From assembly GCA_963703125.1 (NCBI GenBank), contig OY969790.1, positions 682,001 through 746,000 of the forward strand: 64,000 bases of DNA. Direction: 5' to 3'. This document shows positions 19,493 to 29,630 of this stretch, piece after piece; positions within the stretch are counted from its first letter, which is position 1; each line of letters begins with the position of its first letter. Source of the DNA: MFD04716-140 sp963703125 (GTDB lineage Bacteria; Bacteroidota; Bacteroidia; Flavobacteriales; Flavobacteriaceae). The position numbers were made by a program, and so were the translations under genes. The notes under the pieces were generated by a model. That model did no database searches. It was given only the letters and a program-made list of their open reading frames with translations, and was not told the origin of the DNA.

Positions 19493-19878
19493 TAATTGGG
19501 TCGCACAGCCAAAATTACCTTGTAATTATTCCTATTGGCAATATCCATAACGTTGACGGCTTCCTTAATTGCAACGCTTTCTTCTGCCCTTAGGATAATG
19601 GTGGGTTTTTCTTGTCCTTGTAGTGCCTTTTTTAATTCAATTTCAATATATTCTCCGTTTATTCTCTCGTTGTTCACAAAATATTGTAAGTTCTTATCTA
19701 TGCTTACAGATACATTTTGTGTATTTGTGGATTTTCCCTTTGCCTTTGGCAGCAATAAATCTAGGGCATTTGGTGAATTTGCCGTTAGCATGAAAAATAT
19801 CAATAACAGAAAAACAATATCTGTCATCGAAGACATGCTAAAGTCTGGGCTTACTTTATTTCTTCCTTTTAATTTCAT
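19492..19878 (-). CDS. exbD: ExbD/TolR-family biopolymer transport protein
   Basis: A 128-residue protein with one N-terminal transmembrane helix containing the essential aspartate (DIVFLLLIFFML, about 17-28) and a periplasmic domain ending KVILAVRPN. It forms the proton-channel motor with ExbB. It starts 13 bases after exbB and overlaps the TonB-like gene by one base. Confidence 0.9.
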   Translation of the reverse strand: MKLKGRNKVSPDFSMSSMTDIVFLLLIFFMLTANSPNALDLLLPKAKGKSTNTQNVSVSIDKNLQYFVNNERINGEYIEIELKKALQGQEKPTIILRAEESVAIKEAVNVMDIANRNNYKVILAVRPN

Positions 19879-19891
19879 AATTCAGTTGAAT

Positions 19892-20584
19892 CTAAAGGGG
19901 TTCGTTCAAAAGATCCAAGAATTCAACCGCATTGGCCTCCATCTTATGCACAACCTTGTCGGTTCTGTTAACCAAATGATTATACCCGACATAAGCAATG
20001 ATACCCACAATAAGTCCTGCCACTGTGGTTGTCATGGCCGTATATATCCCCGAAGCCAGCGAGCCCATTTCGGCCTGTCCGCCGCTGCTCGCCATTTCAT
20101 GGAATGCTAAAATCATACCGATTACGGTACCTAAAAAGCCTATCATTGGTGCAGCACCCGCTACGGTAGCTAAGATACTTACATTTTTTTCAAGTGCGTA
20201 AACCTCAAGTGTGCCTGCATTCTCTATAGCCGTGTTGATGTCATCAAGAGGTTTTCCAATTCTTGACACCCCTTTGGCTGTTAGCCTTGCAACAGGGGAA
20301 TCGGTCTGGGCACATAATAATTTTGCAGCTTCCAATCGACCACTTGTGACGTGGTCCCTGATTTGATTCATAAAATTCTTATCGATCTTTGAAGCGGCAT
20401 TTACTGCGAGTAAGCGCTCAAAATAAATATAAAGGGCAACTGCGAGCATTAAAAACAATACTCCTATAATGATAACACTTCCCATGCCACCATTAAAAAT
20501 TAAATCCATTACAGAAAGTGTCTTTTCTTCGGAAACCACATCACCCATAGCCGGGTCATTAGTAAGGTCTTGTAATAATAACAT
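19892..20584 (-). CDS. exbB: MotA/TolQ/ExbB-family proton channel protein
   Basis: A 230-residue inner-membrane protein with three transmembrane helices: about 34-54, then after a long cytoplasmic loop about 130-155 (ATVAGAAPMIGFLGTVIGMI) and 178-200. The conserved GAAPMIGFLGTVIGM and TTVAGLIVGIIAY tracts define the family. First gene of the exbB-exbD-tonB-folC run. Confidence 0.9.
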   Translation of the reverse strand: MLLLQDLTNDPAMGDVVSEEKTLSVMDLIFNGGMGSVIIIGVLFLMLAVALYIYFERLLAVNAASKIDKNFMNQIRDHVTSGRLEAAKLLCAQTDSPVARLTAKGVSRIGKPLDDINTAIENAGTLEVYALEKNVSILATVAGAAPMIGFLGTVIGMILAFHEMASSGGQAEMGSLASGIYTAMTTTVAGLIVGIIAYVGYNHLVNRTDKVVHKMEANAVEFLDLLNEPL

Positions 20585-20636
20585 ATATGTTCTAATATTT
20601 ATAAGTTGCCTTAATAACGGTATTTTATCGATTAAA

Positions 20637-22010
20637 TTATACGTTAAGTATAAAATTTCGAATTAAGATAAAAGCTACAGCTCCAGACAAAAAACCGATC
20701 AAAGCCAAAAGCGAAATCTTCTTTAAATACCAGAAGAAATCAATTTTTTCCATGCCCATGGCAACTACACCTGCCGCGGATCCAATAATTAACATGCTAC
20801 CTCCTGTTCCGGCCGAATAGGCGATAAAGTGCCATGCAGGTTCATCAACACCAATTTGAAACATTCCAATACTCGCAGCTACCAATGGCACATTATCTAT
20901 AACCGCAGACCCTGCTCCCAATATCAAAACAACCAGGTCGGAAATTTTGGTAGAATGCAGCTCGGTCCCAAGCCCAGGTACCACTTCATTTAAAGTTTCC
21001 GCAAAATGAAAGAGCATCCCCAAGGATTCCAATGCGGCTACTGCCAGCAAAATTCCGAGGAAAAAAAGTATACTAGGGAGCTCTATTTTGGAAAGGGAAT
21101 GGTGCACAGGGCTATGATGCCCCACAGAGTCACTTTCCCCGGGCACATCACTAGCGTTTGAAATAGTAAATTTTCTACTACTATAAATTTCTGCGAACGT
21201 GGCAACTACGGCCAAGGAAAGCATCATTCCTACATAAGGCGGCAAATGAGTCAGCGTTTTGAATATAGGAACGAAAATTATAGCAGCCAAACCTAGATAG
21301 AACATTATAGGTCCATACTTTGATTTTGGCTTATCCTCATGCCCTTTGTCCATCTCAATACTCCCTTTAAATATAGCCATTCTTGAAGCTATAAACGTAG
21401 GTACTGCATAACAAAAGATAGAGGGGATAAGAACGTGCTCTATGAGGACTGCCGCCGTAACCTTATTTGCGATCCACAACATGGTAGTTGTAACATCCCC
21501 AATAGGAGACCAAGCCCCACCGGCATTCGCGGCAATTATAATCATACCGGCAAACCAGAGTCTTAAATCCCTATCGCCTATCAGTTTTTGAAGAATGGTT
21601 ATCAACACGATGGTAGCGGTAAGATTATCTATTATCGCCGAAAGGACGAACGCAAGAGTAGACACGATCCAGAGTAATTTTTTCTTACTTCTTGTTTTTA
21701 TATAACTTTTAATAGTGGCGAACCCATCAAAATAGTCAATAATCTCAACAATGGTCATAGCACCTAGTAGGAAGACCAAAATTTCAGAGGTTTTACCCAT
21801 ATGATGAAGTAAAATGGATTCCAGTGAGCCTTCTTCCAACTCCTTTAGATCCAGATTCACCTCAAAAACAGGCAAATGTGCCAAGGCTATTATGGCCCAC
21901 AGAATGGCCATCATTCCCAAGGCGGGTATTAATTTATCTATTTTTAGGCCGTGTTCCATGGTTATCGCTAGATAACCCAATACAAATACTATGATAATAA
22001 TAGTTTCCAT
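20637..22010 (-). CDS. nhaD: NhaD-type sodium/proton antiporter
   Basis: A 457-residue membrane protein with about 12 hydrophobic helices of the ion-transporter (IT) superfamily. Signature tracts include AIIDNLTATIVLITIL (about 117-132), AANAGGAWSPIGDVTTTMLW (about 165-184) and GSAVIDNVPLVAASIGM. It exports Na+ in exchange for protons, fitting a marine lifestyle. A cytoplasmic loop near residue 295-315 is His/Ser-rich (GHHSPVHHS). It starts 16 bases after the upstream dehydrogenase gene. Confidence 0.9.
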   Translation of the reverse strand: METIIIIVFVLGYLAITMEHGLKIDKLIPALGMMAILWAIIALAHLPVFEVNLDLKELEEGSLESILLHHMGKTSEILVFLLGAMTIVEIIDYFDGFATIKSYIKTRSKKKLLWIVSTLAFVLSAIIDNLTATIVLITILQKLIGDRDLRLWFAGMIIIAANAGGAWSPIGDVTTTMLWIANKVTAAVLIEHVLIPSIFCYAVPTFIASRMAIFKGSIEMDKGHEDKPKSKYGPIMFYLGLAAIIFVPIFKTLTHLPPYVGMMLSLAVVATFAEIYSSRKFTISNASDVPGESDSVGHHSPVHHSLSKIELPSILFFLGILLAVAALESLGMLFHFAETLNEVVPGLGTELHSTKISDLVVLILGAGSAVIDNVPLVAASIGMFQIGVDEPAWHFIAYSAGTGGSMLIIGSAAGVVAMGMEKIDFFWYLKKISLLALIGFLSGAVAFILIRNFILNV

Positions 22011-22026
22011 TCTCGATTGGTTTTTG

Positions 22027-23259
22027 TTAAATCAATTGTTTCAAGGCTATTTCAAATCCGGTTCTGCTCAAATTGGTCTTACTCGGATTTTGTTTAAAGA
22101 TATTCAAAATTGCTTTTCTAATAGTATGGGATGTGTCATTAAAAATTAAATCATCGTCCATGCCTACCCGTTTTTCCATAAAATAGGCAAAAACCCTCGC
22201 CATGCCACAATTGGATACGAAGTCGGGAATTAGGCTTACTCTTCCATCCGTGTATTCCATTATAGGTCCAAAAAAAATCTCTTTATCGGCAAAAGGCACA
22301 TTTGCACCACAGGATATTATCTCCAGTCCTGTGTCAATCATTTTACTGATTTGATCCTTTGCGATAAGTCTTGAAGCCGCGCAAGGGACAAATATTTCAG
22401 TTGGTATGGTCCAGATTCGTTGGTTTATTTCCTCAAAAGGAATTATTTGATCTGCGCTGACCATAAGGCTGTTACCCTTTTTGTTCAGAAAAAAAGTCTG
22501 AATCTCATCAAAAGAGAAACCGTTCTCATTGATAACACCCCCGGCCCTATCTATAATTCCAACAATTTTGGCCCCCATTTGAGCCAAATAGAATGCTGCG
22601 GCCCCTCCGACATTTCCGAACCCCTGGATGACCGCTCTCTTGCCAACAACATTACCACCATAAATATCATAATAATGGCGAACCGCTTCGGCAACACCGA
22701 ATCCGGTGATCATATCGGCAACCGTATATTTTCTGCTAATTGATGGGGAATATTTTTTACTTTCAAGTGCTTTGATCACCCCCAGTCTAAGTTGACCGAT
22801 ACGATTTATTTTGTCGGCTTCAGTTGGTTTGAAATGGCCATTGAAGACTCCTTCCTGTGGATGCCAAACCCCTACATCCTCAGTTATTGGAATGACCTCA
22901 TGAATTTCATCAACATTAAGGTCTCCCCCGGTACCATAATAACTTTTCAGAAGTGGTGAAACCGCCGCGTACCACCGCTCCAATACCCCCCTTTTCCTAG
23001 GGTCGTTCGGGTTAAAGTTAATCCCTGATTTTGCACCGCCAATAGGTGGCCCTGATACGGTAAACTTGACTTCCATGGTCTTGGCCAAGGAGAGCACTTC
23101 GTTCATGTCCAACCCCTCACGCATACGGGTTCCACCACCAGCAGCACCGCCCCGAAGCGAATTTATTACAGTCCATCCCTCTGCCTCTGTTTCTGGATCC
23201 TTCCAATTAAAGACGATTTCCGGTCGCTTGTTTTCGTATATTTTAAGTAATTCTTTCAT
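22027..23259 (-). CDS. Glu/Leu/Phe/Val dehydrogenase family protein
   Basis: NAD(P)-dependent amino-acid dehydrogenase. Chosen start is the ATG at 23259 (MKELLKIYENKRPEI, 410 residues); the two preceding codons begin with TTG. Visible are the substrate-binding and catalytic lysine tract PPIGGAKSGINFNP and the Rossmann motif GFGNVGGAAAFYL. Whether it is a glutamate or a branched-chain/leucine dehydrogenase is not decidable by eye. It heads the minus-strand run that continues with nhaD. Confidence 0.87.
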   Translation of the reverse strand: MKELLKIYENKRPEIVFNWKDPETEAEGWTVINSLRGGAAGGGTRMREGLDMNEVLSLAKTMEVKFTVSGPPIGGAKSGINFNPNDPRKRGVLERWYAAVSPLLKSYYGTGGDLNVDEIHEVIPITEDVGVWHPQEGVFNGHFKPTEADKINRIGQLRLGVIKALESKKYSPSISRKYTVADMITGFGVAEAVRHYYDIYGGNVVGKRAVIQGFGNVGGAAAFYLAQMGAKIVGIIDRAGGVINENGFSFDEIQTFFLNKKGNSLMVSADQIIPFEEINQRIWTIPTEIFVPCAASRLIAKDQISKMIDTGLEIISCGANVPFADKEIFFGPIMEYTDGRVSLIPDFVSNCGMARVFAYFMEKRVGMDDDLIFNDTSHTIRKAILNIFKQNPSKTNLSRTGFEIALKQLI

Positions 23260-23499
23260 GCACAATGCATTGATTTAATATAATTTAAGCCAGTATTCCA
23301 CTAAAACTTGCAACATTATTTACTAATAGCCCGCTATAAGGTTAGTGTTGTCTCATAATTATTTTATTAAATCGAATGCCAAATACGTAGCCAGACAAAT
23401 ATAGAAAAATGCATTGGTTTTCCTATTTTTCAAGATAAATAGAGAACCGTATGATTCCTAAAATCAAAGTCAAAGTGCCACTAATTTTTGAACATACCC

Positions 23500-23507
23500 T
23501 ATCTTTG
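23500..23507 (+). promoter_or_regulatory. Bacteroidota minus-7 box (TATCTTTG) of the acyl-CoA dehydrogenase gene
   Basis: TATCTTTG matches the TAnnTTTG consensus of the Bacteroidota primary sigma factor and lies about 32 bases before the ATG at 23539. No clean TTTG minus-33 box was seen. Confidence 0.5.
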
Positions 23508-23538
23508 CACCTATATTAAACATTTTCATACAACCGAA

Positions 23539-24684
23539 ATGAATTTTACCCTAACCGAAGAACAATTGATGATCAAACAGGCGGCACGCGATTTTGCCAA
23601 TACTGAATTGCTACCTGAGGTTATTGAAAGAGATGATCAGCAAAGATTTCCCAAGGAGCAGGTACATAAAATGGGTGAATTGGGTTTTCTTGGAATGATG
23701 GTTGACCCAAAATATGGGGGCAGTGGCTTAGATACGCTTTCCTATGTTTTGGCCATGGAGGAACTTTCAAAAATTGATGCTTCCGCCTCAGTGGTAGTAT
23801 CGGTAAACAATTCCTTGGTATGTTGGGGGTTAGAGGCCTTTGGCAATGAAGAACAAAAGCAAAAATATTTGACTAGGCTTGCATCCGGTAAATGCATAGG
23901 GGCTTTTTGTCTTTCAGAACCGGAGGCTGGCAGTGATGCCACTTCTCAAAAGACGACCGCTATTGATATGGGAGACCATTATCTTTTAAATGGAACCAAA
24001 AATTGGATCACCAACGGAGGTACAGCCGAAATCTATTTGGTAATAGCACAAACTGATGCTGAAAAAGGACATAAGGGAATCAATGCCCTTATCCTCGAAA
24101 AAGGAATGAATGGGTTTGTAATTGGGCCTAAAGAAAATAAATTGGGCATTCGAGGGAGTGATACCCATTCATTGAATTTTAATGATGTCAAAGTCCCAAA
24201 AGAAAATAGAATAGGTGATGATGGATTTGGGTTCAAATTTGCCATGAAAACATTGGCCGGTGGTCGAATCGGTATCGCTGCACAAGCCCTTGGCATTGCA
24301 TCTGGCGCTTATGAATTGGCTTTAAAATATTCAAAAGAAAGGAAAGCATTCGGAACTGAAATAAGTAACCACCAGGCCATTGCCTTTAAACTGGCAGATA
24401 TGCATACCCATATTGAAGCCGCTAGATTTTTAGTGTACAAGGCCGCATGGGACAAGGATCAAGGCAATAATTATGACTTATCCAGTGCAATGGCAAAACT
24501 TTATGCCTCCCAAGTGGCAATGGACACCACTATAGAAGCTGTTCAAATCCATGGGGGAAATGGTTTCGTTAAGGATTATCATGTTGAAAGATTGATGCGC
24601 GATGCTAAAATCACTCAGATTTATGAGGGAACCTCGGAAATTCAGAAAATCGTGATTTCAAGGAGTATTTTGAAGGATTCCTAA
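23539..24684 (+). CDS. Acyl-CoA dehydrogenase
   Basis: FAD enzyme that introduces the alpha-beta double bond in acyl-CoA. The start at 23539 (MNFTLTEEQLMIKQAARDFA, 381 residues) matches the family; the frame also extends upstream but overlaps the promoter. Motifs: CLSEPEAGSDA (about 122-132), a C-terminal RIGIAAQALGIASGA, QIHGGNGF and the catalytic Glu region YEGTSEIQK. It looks like a short/branched-chain acyl-CoA dehydrogenase. Single-gene unit. Confidence 0.92.
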   Translation: MNFTLTEEQLMIKQAARDFANTELLPEVIERDDQQRFPKEQVHKMGELGFLGMMVDPKYGGSGLDTLSYVLAMEELSKIDASASVVVSVNNSLVCWGLEAFGNEEQKQKYLTRLASGKCIGAFCLSEPEAGSDATSQKTTAIDMGDHYLLNGTKNWITNGGTAEIYLVIAQTDAEKGHKGINALILEKGMNGFVIGPKENKLGIRGSDTHSLNFNDVKVPKENRIGDDGFGFKFAMKTLAGGRIGIAAQALGIASGAYELALKYSKERKAFGTEISNHQAIAFKLADMHTHIEAARFLVYKAAWDKDQGNNYDLSSAMAKLYASQVAMDTTIEAVQIHGGNGFVKDYHVERLMRDAKITQIYEGTSEIQKIVISRSILKDS

Positions 24685-25112
24685 GTCTTTTCTTTTAAAT
24701 AAAAATGCTTCTTCCAGAAAATACCCCTTTCTATTTGGGGGCGTAAATAATAACTTACTATTAATTTTAAGTTAAAATACGGGTTTTTGAAGGGTATATG
24801 GTCTGAAATCATGACATATTCTAAAGAATACCCCTCTTTTACGCTCGTTATTACATAGGTATGCTTGTTTTTGACATAATCACAATTTAGGATAGTTGAA
24901 TCTTCTATTTTACATATTTTTTAACGTTTTATTCCAAACGTTGTGTTTTTTGTTCAATTACACCTTATATGATATAAATAGTTTATAAAAAATGATATTT
25001 TTGAAGAAATACCATAATTTATTTAACGTTTTGACGCCTACTAGCTTTTAAAATATAGGTAATGTGGTAATGAACTAACAAATGACCTCAAAAAACAACT
25101 AAATATCATCAG
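24685..25112. other. Gap upstream of gltB with repeated TTTAACGTTTT
   Basis: A 428-base AT-rich region without a gene. The sequence TTTAACGTTTT occurs at 24920-24930 and again at 25022-25032. The first copy is part of an inverted repeat, AACGTTT-6-AAACGTT (24923-24942). This may be an operator or a bent-DNA control region for gltBD; no known regulator is implied. Confidence 0.4.
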
Positions 25113-28100
25113 ATGACTTTAAAGAAACAGGGATTATACCTACCAGAATTTGAGCATGATGCCTGCGGTGCGGGATTCATTTGCAGTTTAAAGGGAGTAA
25201 AATCCAATGACATTATACATAAGGCGTTGGAGATTTTAGAAAAACTAGAACACCGCGGTGCGGTAAGTTCTGATGGTAAAACGGGTGACGGCGCAGGTAT
25301 CTTAATTGATGTACCGCATGATTTCTTCAAGGCCGTTTGCAACTTTGAATTGCCCGAGCCGGGTGATTATGCGGTTGGGAATATCTTTTTACCTCAAAAA
25401 GTAAATCAACGGGAGTTTTGCGAATCTATTTTTGAGGAAAATATAAAAAAACAAGGTTTAAAACTTTTAGGTTGGCGAGATGTGCCCATCAATAAGGCAG
25501 TCCCTGGAAGAATTGCCATGGAAACTGCACCTTACGTTAAACAAGTTTTTATTGCCAAAGAAAATAAGGAACAGGACTATTTCAACTTCAACCTGCAGTT
25601 ATTCATTGCGCGTAAAGTAACCGAGCATGCCATACTAAATTCCAAATTATCGGAAAGTGGATTTTTCTATGTTCCGAGCCTTTCTACCAAAATTATCATA
25701 TTCAAGGGACTTTTGATGCCGAATGATATTAGTCTTTATTATAAAGATTTAATGGATTCCCGGGTCATCACCAGACTGGCCTTGGTGCACCAACGCTTTT
25801 CCACCAACACTTTCCCAACGTGGGATTTGGCGCAACCGTTCCGCTATATGTGCCATAATGGGGAGATAAATACCTTGCGTGGAAATGTTTCGAGAATGAA
25901 ATCAAGGGAAGAGCTCCTTAAGAGCAATCTTTTTGGAAGTGATATAAAAAGTATTTTACCCATTGTTTTGCCCGGTAAATCGGATTCCGCAACCATGGAT
26001 ATGGTGGTAGAGTTATTATTGATGACAGGTCGGTCGCTTCCAGAGGTAATGATGATGTTGGTACCAGAGGCATGGGAAAAAAATCCGGACATGTCAGAGT
26101 CCAAAAGGGCGTTCTATGAATACAATTCCTGCCTAATGGAACCATGGGATGGCCCAGCTTCCATCCCATTTACCGACGGAAACTATATTGGTGCCGTTTT
26201 AGATCGCAACGGTCTTAGACCTTCGAGATATTCTGTCACCAAGGATGGTTATGTAGTGATGTCCTCCGAAACTGGGGTTTTGGATATTGCCCCTGAAAAT
26301 ATTCAAATGCATGGCAGATTGGAGCCAGGCAAGATGTTCTTGGTAGATATGGAAGAAGGGCGCATCATTAATGACGAAGAGATTAAAGAGAAGATTGCGT
26401 CATTGCATCCTTACAAGAAATGGTTGAATAAAAATTTGGTCTACCTCAAGGATATTCCATATAATGACTGTCCCTTATTCTTAGGTGAGGCTTCCCTTGA
26501 AAAACGTAAAGCTGTTTTTGGCTATACTTTGGAAGATATAAATACCATTATCCTTCCCATGGGGCAACATGCCAAAGAACCCATTGGGTCTATGGGTTCG
26601 GACACGCCAATTGCCGTTCTTTCTGAACGACCACAATTAATCTACAATTATTTCAAACAATTGTTCGCCCAGGTTACAAATCCGCCGTTGGATGGTATAC
26701 GTGAAGAAATGATAACGGATATAAGTTTAACATTGGGCAGTGACCAGAACATTTTTGAGATTATGGAATTGCATTGTAGAAAATTGAAAATTCAGAATCC
26801 CGTAATCTCAAAAGAGGATTTGGACAAGATAAAAAACTATGATGCCAGTCCAGATTACAAGGTAGTTTCAATTCCTATACTATATCAAATAGAAAGAGGT
26901 CATAATGGTCTTGAAGAAGCCCTGGATTCCATTTTAAATCAAGCAGCAAAAGCTATTGATGAGGAAGCCAATATTATTATTCTTTCAGACAGAAACGTAA
27001 ATAAGGACCAGGCCCCAATCCCAGCTTTACTGGCCTGTTCCTATGTAAATAGTGGTCTACAGCGCCTTGGAAAAAGGTCCAAATTAAGTATTATAATTGA
27101 ATCTGCAGAACCACGCGAAGTTCATCATTTTGCACTTCTTTTTGGGTTTGGTGCCAGTGCAATCAATCCTTATTTGGTAAACGAAATTATAGGGGAGCAA
27201 ATAGAGGAAAACGATATAACCGAATTCACATTTGAAGAAGCTATAAAAAACTATAATAAAGCAATAGGAAAAGGTATTGTGAAGGTGATGAACAAGATTG
27301 GAATCTCGACATTGAATTCCTATAGAGGTTCACAATTATTTGAATGCATCGGAATAAATACCAAAGTGGTGGGCAAATATTTTCCAAACACCCCAACTCG
27401 AATTCAGGGCATAGGGCTATATCAAATTGAAAAAGAAATTTCAAAAAGGCACCACAAGGCGTTTGCCAAAAAAGAAGTAGCTGCCAACTTGGATTTGGAA
27501 ATAGGGGGGGAATATCGTTGGAGGCGTGATGGCGAAAAGCACATGTTCAATCCGCTAACAATTGCTAAATTACAAAAGGCCGTGAGGAGCAACGAACCGG
27601 AAACTTATAAGGAATTTGCTGAAATGGTCAACGAACAATCCAAAAGTTTAATGACTATAAGGGGTTTGTTTGAATTTTCCAACTACGACCCCATACCAAT
27701 TGACGAAGTTGAACCATGGACAGAGATTGTAAAACGGTTTAAAACGGGTGCAATGTCTTATGGTTCAATTAGCAAAGAAGCACACGAAAATTTGGCCATT
27801 GCAATGAATAGAATTGGTGGTAAAAGTAATTCTGGTGAAGGTGGTGAAGATGAAGAAAGGTTCTATAGAAACGCAACTGGGGATTGGCGAAATAGTGCGA
27901 TAAAACAAGTTGCTTCAGGGAGATTTGGAGTAACATCCAATTATCTTACCAATGCAAAGGAGATTCAAATTAAAATGGCTCAAGGTGCAAAACCTGGTGA
28001 AGGAGGTCAACTACCTGGGCCAAAAGTCAATCCTTCAATTGCCAAAACTCGAAATTCAACACCGTATGTAGGATTGATTTCCCCTCCCCCACATCATGAT

Positions 28101-29621
28101 ATTTATTCCATTGAAGATTTGTCACAATTAATTTATGACCTTAAATCGGCCAATAGGGAAGCTCGTATAAATGTGAAACTCGTATCTGAAGTTGGTGTGG
28201 GCACGGTGGCGGCAGGTGTTTCAAAAGCAAAGGCCGACGTTGTATTGATATCAGGTTCCGATGGCGGAACAGGTGCCTCTCCCTTAACATCCTTAAAACA
28301 TGCGGGCCTTCCATGGGAATTGGGAATTGCCGAAGCACAACAGACATTAGTAATGAACGACCTTCGAAATCGGATTGTCCTTGAATGTGACGGACAATTA
28401 AAAACGGGAAGGGATGTGGCCATAGCATGTCTCCTTGGGGCAGAAGAGTTCGGATTTGCAACCGCTCCTTTGGTAGCATCGGGATGTATTATGATGCGTG
28501 TGTGTCATTTGAATACCTGTCCTGTAGGCATCGCAACTCAAAATCCTGAACTACGTAAAAAATTTGAAGGTAAACCCGAGCATGTAGTAAACTATATGTA
28601 CTTCATTGCGCAAGAATTAAGGGAGATTATGGCGCAACTTGGTTTCCGAACCATCAACGAAATGGTAGGTCAAGTTCAAAAACTTGATCGTAAGAAGGCC
28701 ATAGACCATTATAAATCTACTGGGATTGACTTATCGCCTATTTTGCATCAAATTGATGTACCAACAGGAACTAAGCTATATAATACAGAAAAACAGAAAC
28801 ATGAAATAGATAATTCCATTGAGTTTCAAATTATCGAAAAAGCAAATCCATCTTTATTCAGAAAGGAAAAATTGAGTTTGGATTTCCCAATTCATAATAC
28901 GGATCGGGCGGTAGGTGCTATTATTAGCAATGAAATTTCAAAGGTGTATGGCGCACAAGGCTTGCCACTTAATACATTGCGATTGAATTTTACAGGCTCC
29001 GCAGGGCAAAGTTTTGGTGCTTTCGCTACCAGAGGACTAACACTGACGGTCAATGGGAATACGAATGACTATTTAGGAAAAGGCTTATCTGGCGCAAAAT
29101 TAGTTATAAAGGTGCCTGAAAGTTCAACCATAGTTCCTGAGGATAACGTAATTACGGGGAATGTTACATTATATGGAGCAACAGCAGGCAGGGCATATAT
29201 AAATGGCAAAGCCGGCGAACGTTTCTGTGTTCGAAATTCAGGTGCTAAAACTGTAGTTGAAGGCATCGGTGATCATGGTTGTGAATATATGACCGGGGGT
29301 GTTGCGGTTATTCTGGGTGAAGTAGGTAGAAATTTCGGTGCAGGGATGAGCGGGGGAATTGCTTATGTTTATGATCCTAATAAAACCTTTGAAAAAAAAT
29401 GCAACAAAGAATCATTGAATCTTTTGCCAGTTATAGAAGAAAGTGACCTAAAGACTTTAAAAGATTTGATTGAAAGCCATTATAATTATACATTGAGTCC
29501 ATTAGCACAAAGAATTTTAGAAAATTGGGAGGATAGTTTGCCAAAATTCGTCAAAGTATTCCCAGAAGAATACAGGCAGGCATTGATTCGTTTGGAAAAA
29601 GAAGCATTAGAAACTATATAA
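25113..29621 (+). CDS. gltB: Glutamate synthase, large subunit
   Basis: Alpha subunit of glutamate synthase: turns glutamine plus 2-oxoglutarate into two glutamates. 1502 residues with the full domain order: class II glutaminase with the nucleophile Cys18 in HDACGAGF; a central domain; an FMN/synthase domain (about 870-1250, with KPGEGGQLPGPKV and ISGSDGGTGASP); a 3Fe-4S cluster tract MMRVCHLNTCPVGIATQ (about 1128-1144); and a C-terminal beta-helix GXGXG domain. The Cys nucleophile would be exposed after removal of a short leader peptide, as in the family. It is followed 9 bases later by gltD. Confidence 0.95.
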   Translation: MTLKKQGLYLPEFEHDACGAGFICSLKGVKSNDIIHKALEILEKLEHRGAVSSDGKTGDGAGILIDVPHDFFKAVCNFELPEPGDYAVGNIFLPQKVNQREFCESIFEENIKKQGLKLLGWRDVPINKAVPGRIAMETAPYVKQVFIAKENKEQDYFNFNLQLFIARKVTEHAILNSKLSESGFFYVPSLSTKIIIFKGLLMPNDISLYYKDLMDSRVITRLALVHQRFSTNTFPTWDLAQPFRYMCHNGEINTLRGNVSRMKSREELLKSNLFGSDIKSILPIVLPGKSDSATMDMVVELLLMTGRSLPEVMMMLVPEAWEKNPDMSESKRAFYEYNSCLMEPWDGPASIPFTDGNYIGAVLDRNGLRPSRYSVTKDGYVVMSSETGVLDIAPENIQMHGRLEPGKMFLVDMEEGRIINDEEIKEKIASLHPYKKWLNKNLVYLKDIPYNDCPLFLGEASLEKRKAVFGYTLEDINTIILPMGQHAKEPIGSMGSDTPIAVLSERPQLIYNYFKQLFAQVTNPPLDGIREEMITDISLTLGSDQNIFEIMELHCRKLKIQNPVISKEDLDKIKNYDASPDYKVVSIPILYQIERGHNGLEEALDSILNQAAKAIDEEANIIILSDRNVNKDQAPIPALLACSYVNSGLQRLGKRSKLSIIIESAEPREVHHFALLFGFGASAINPYLVNEIIGEQIEENDITEFTFEEAIKNYNKAIGKGIVKVMNKIGISTLNSYRGSQLFECIGINTKVVGKYFPNTPTRIQGIGLYQIEKEISKRHHKAFAKKEVAANLDLEIGGEYRWRRDGEKHMFNPLTIAKLQKAVRSNEPETYKEFAEMVNEQSKSLMTIRGLFEFSNYDPIPIDEVEPWTEIVKRFKTGAMSYGSISKEAHENLAIAMNRIGGKSNSGEGGEDEERFYRNATGDWRNSAIKQVASGRFGVTSNYLTNAKEIQIKMAQGAKPGEGGQLPGPKVNPSIAKTRNSTPYVGLISPPPHHDIYSIEDLSQLIYDLKSANREARINVKLVSEVGVGTVAAGVSKAKADVVLISGSDGGTGASPLTSLKHAGLPWELGIAEAQQTLVMNDLRNRIVLECDGQLKTGRDVAIACLLGAEEFGFATAPLVASGCIMMRVCHLNTCPVGIATQNPELRKKFEGKPEHVVNYMYFIAQELREIMAQLGFRTINEMVGQVQKLDRKKAIDHYKSTGIDLSPILHQIDVPTGTKLYNTEKQKHEIDNSIEFQIIEKANPSLFRKEKLSLDFPIHNTDRAVGAIISNEISKVYGAQGLPLNTLRLNFTGSAGQSFGAFATRGLTLTVNGNTNDYLGKGLSGAKLVIKVPESSTIVPEDNVITGNVTLYGATAGRAYINGKAGERFCVRNSGAKTVVEGIGDHGCEYMTGGVAVILGEVGRNFGAGMSGGIAYVYDPNKTFEKKCNKESLNLLPVIEESDLKTLKDLIESHYNYTLSPLAQRILENWEDSLPKFVKVFPEEYRQALIRLEKEALETI

Positions 29622-29630
29622 AATCGAAAC

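Noticed and set aside
22420..22743. 107-residue plus-strand frame inside the Glu/Leu dehydrogenase gene
   Set aside because: Antisense shadow of a conserved gene with complete motifs.
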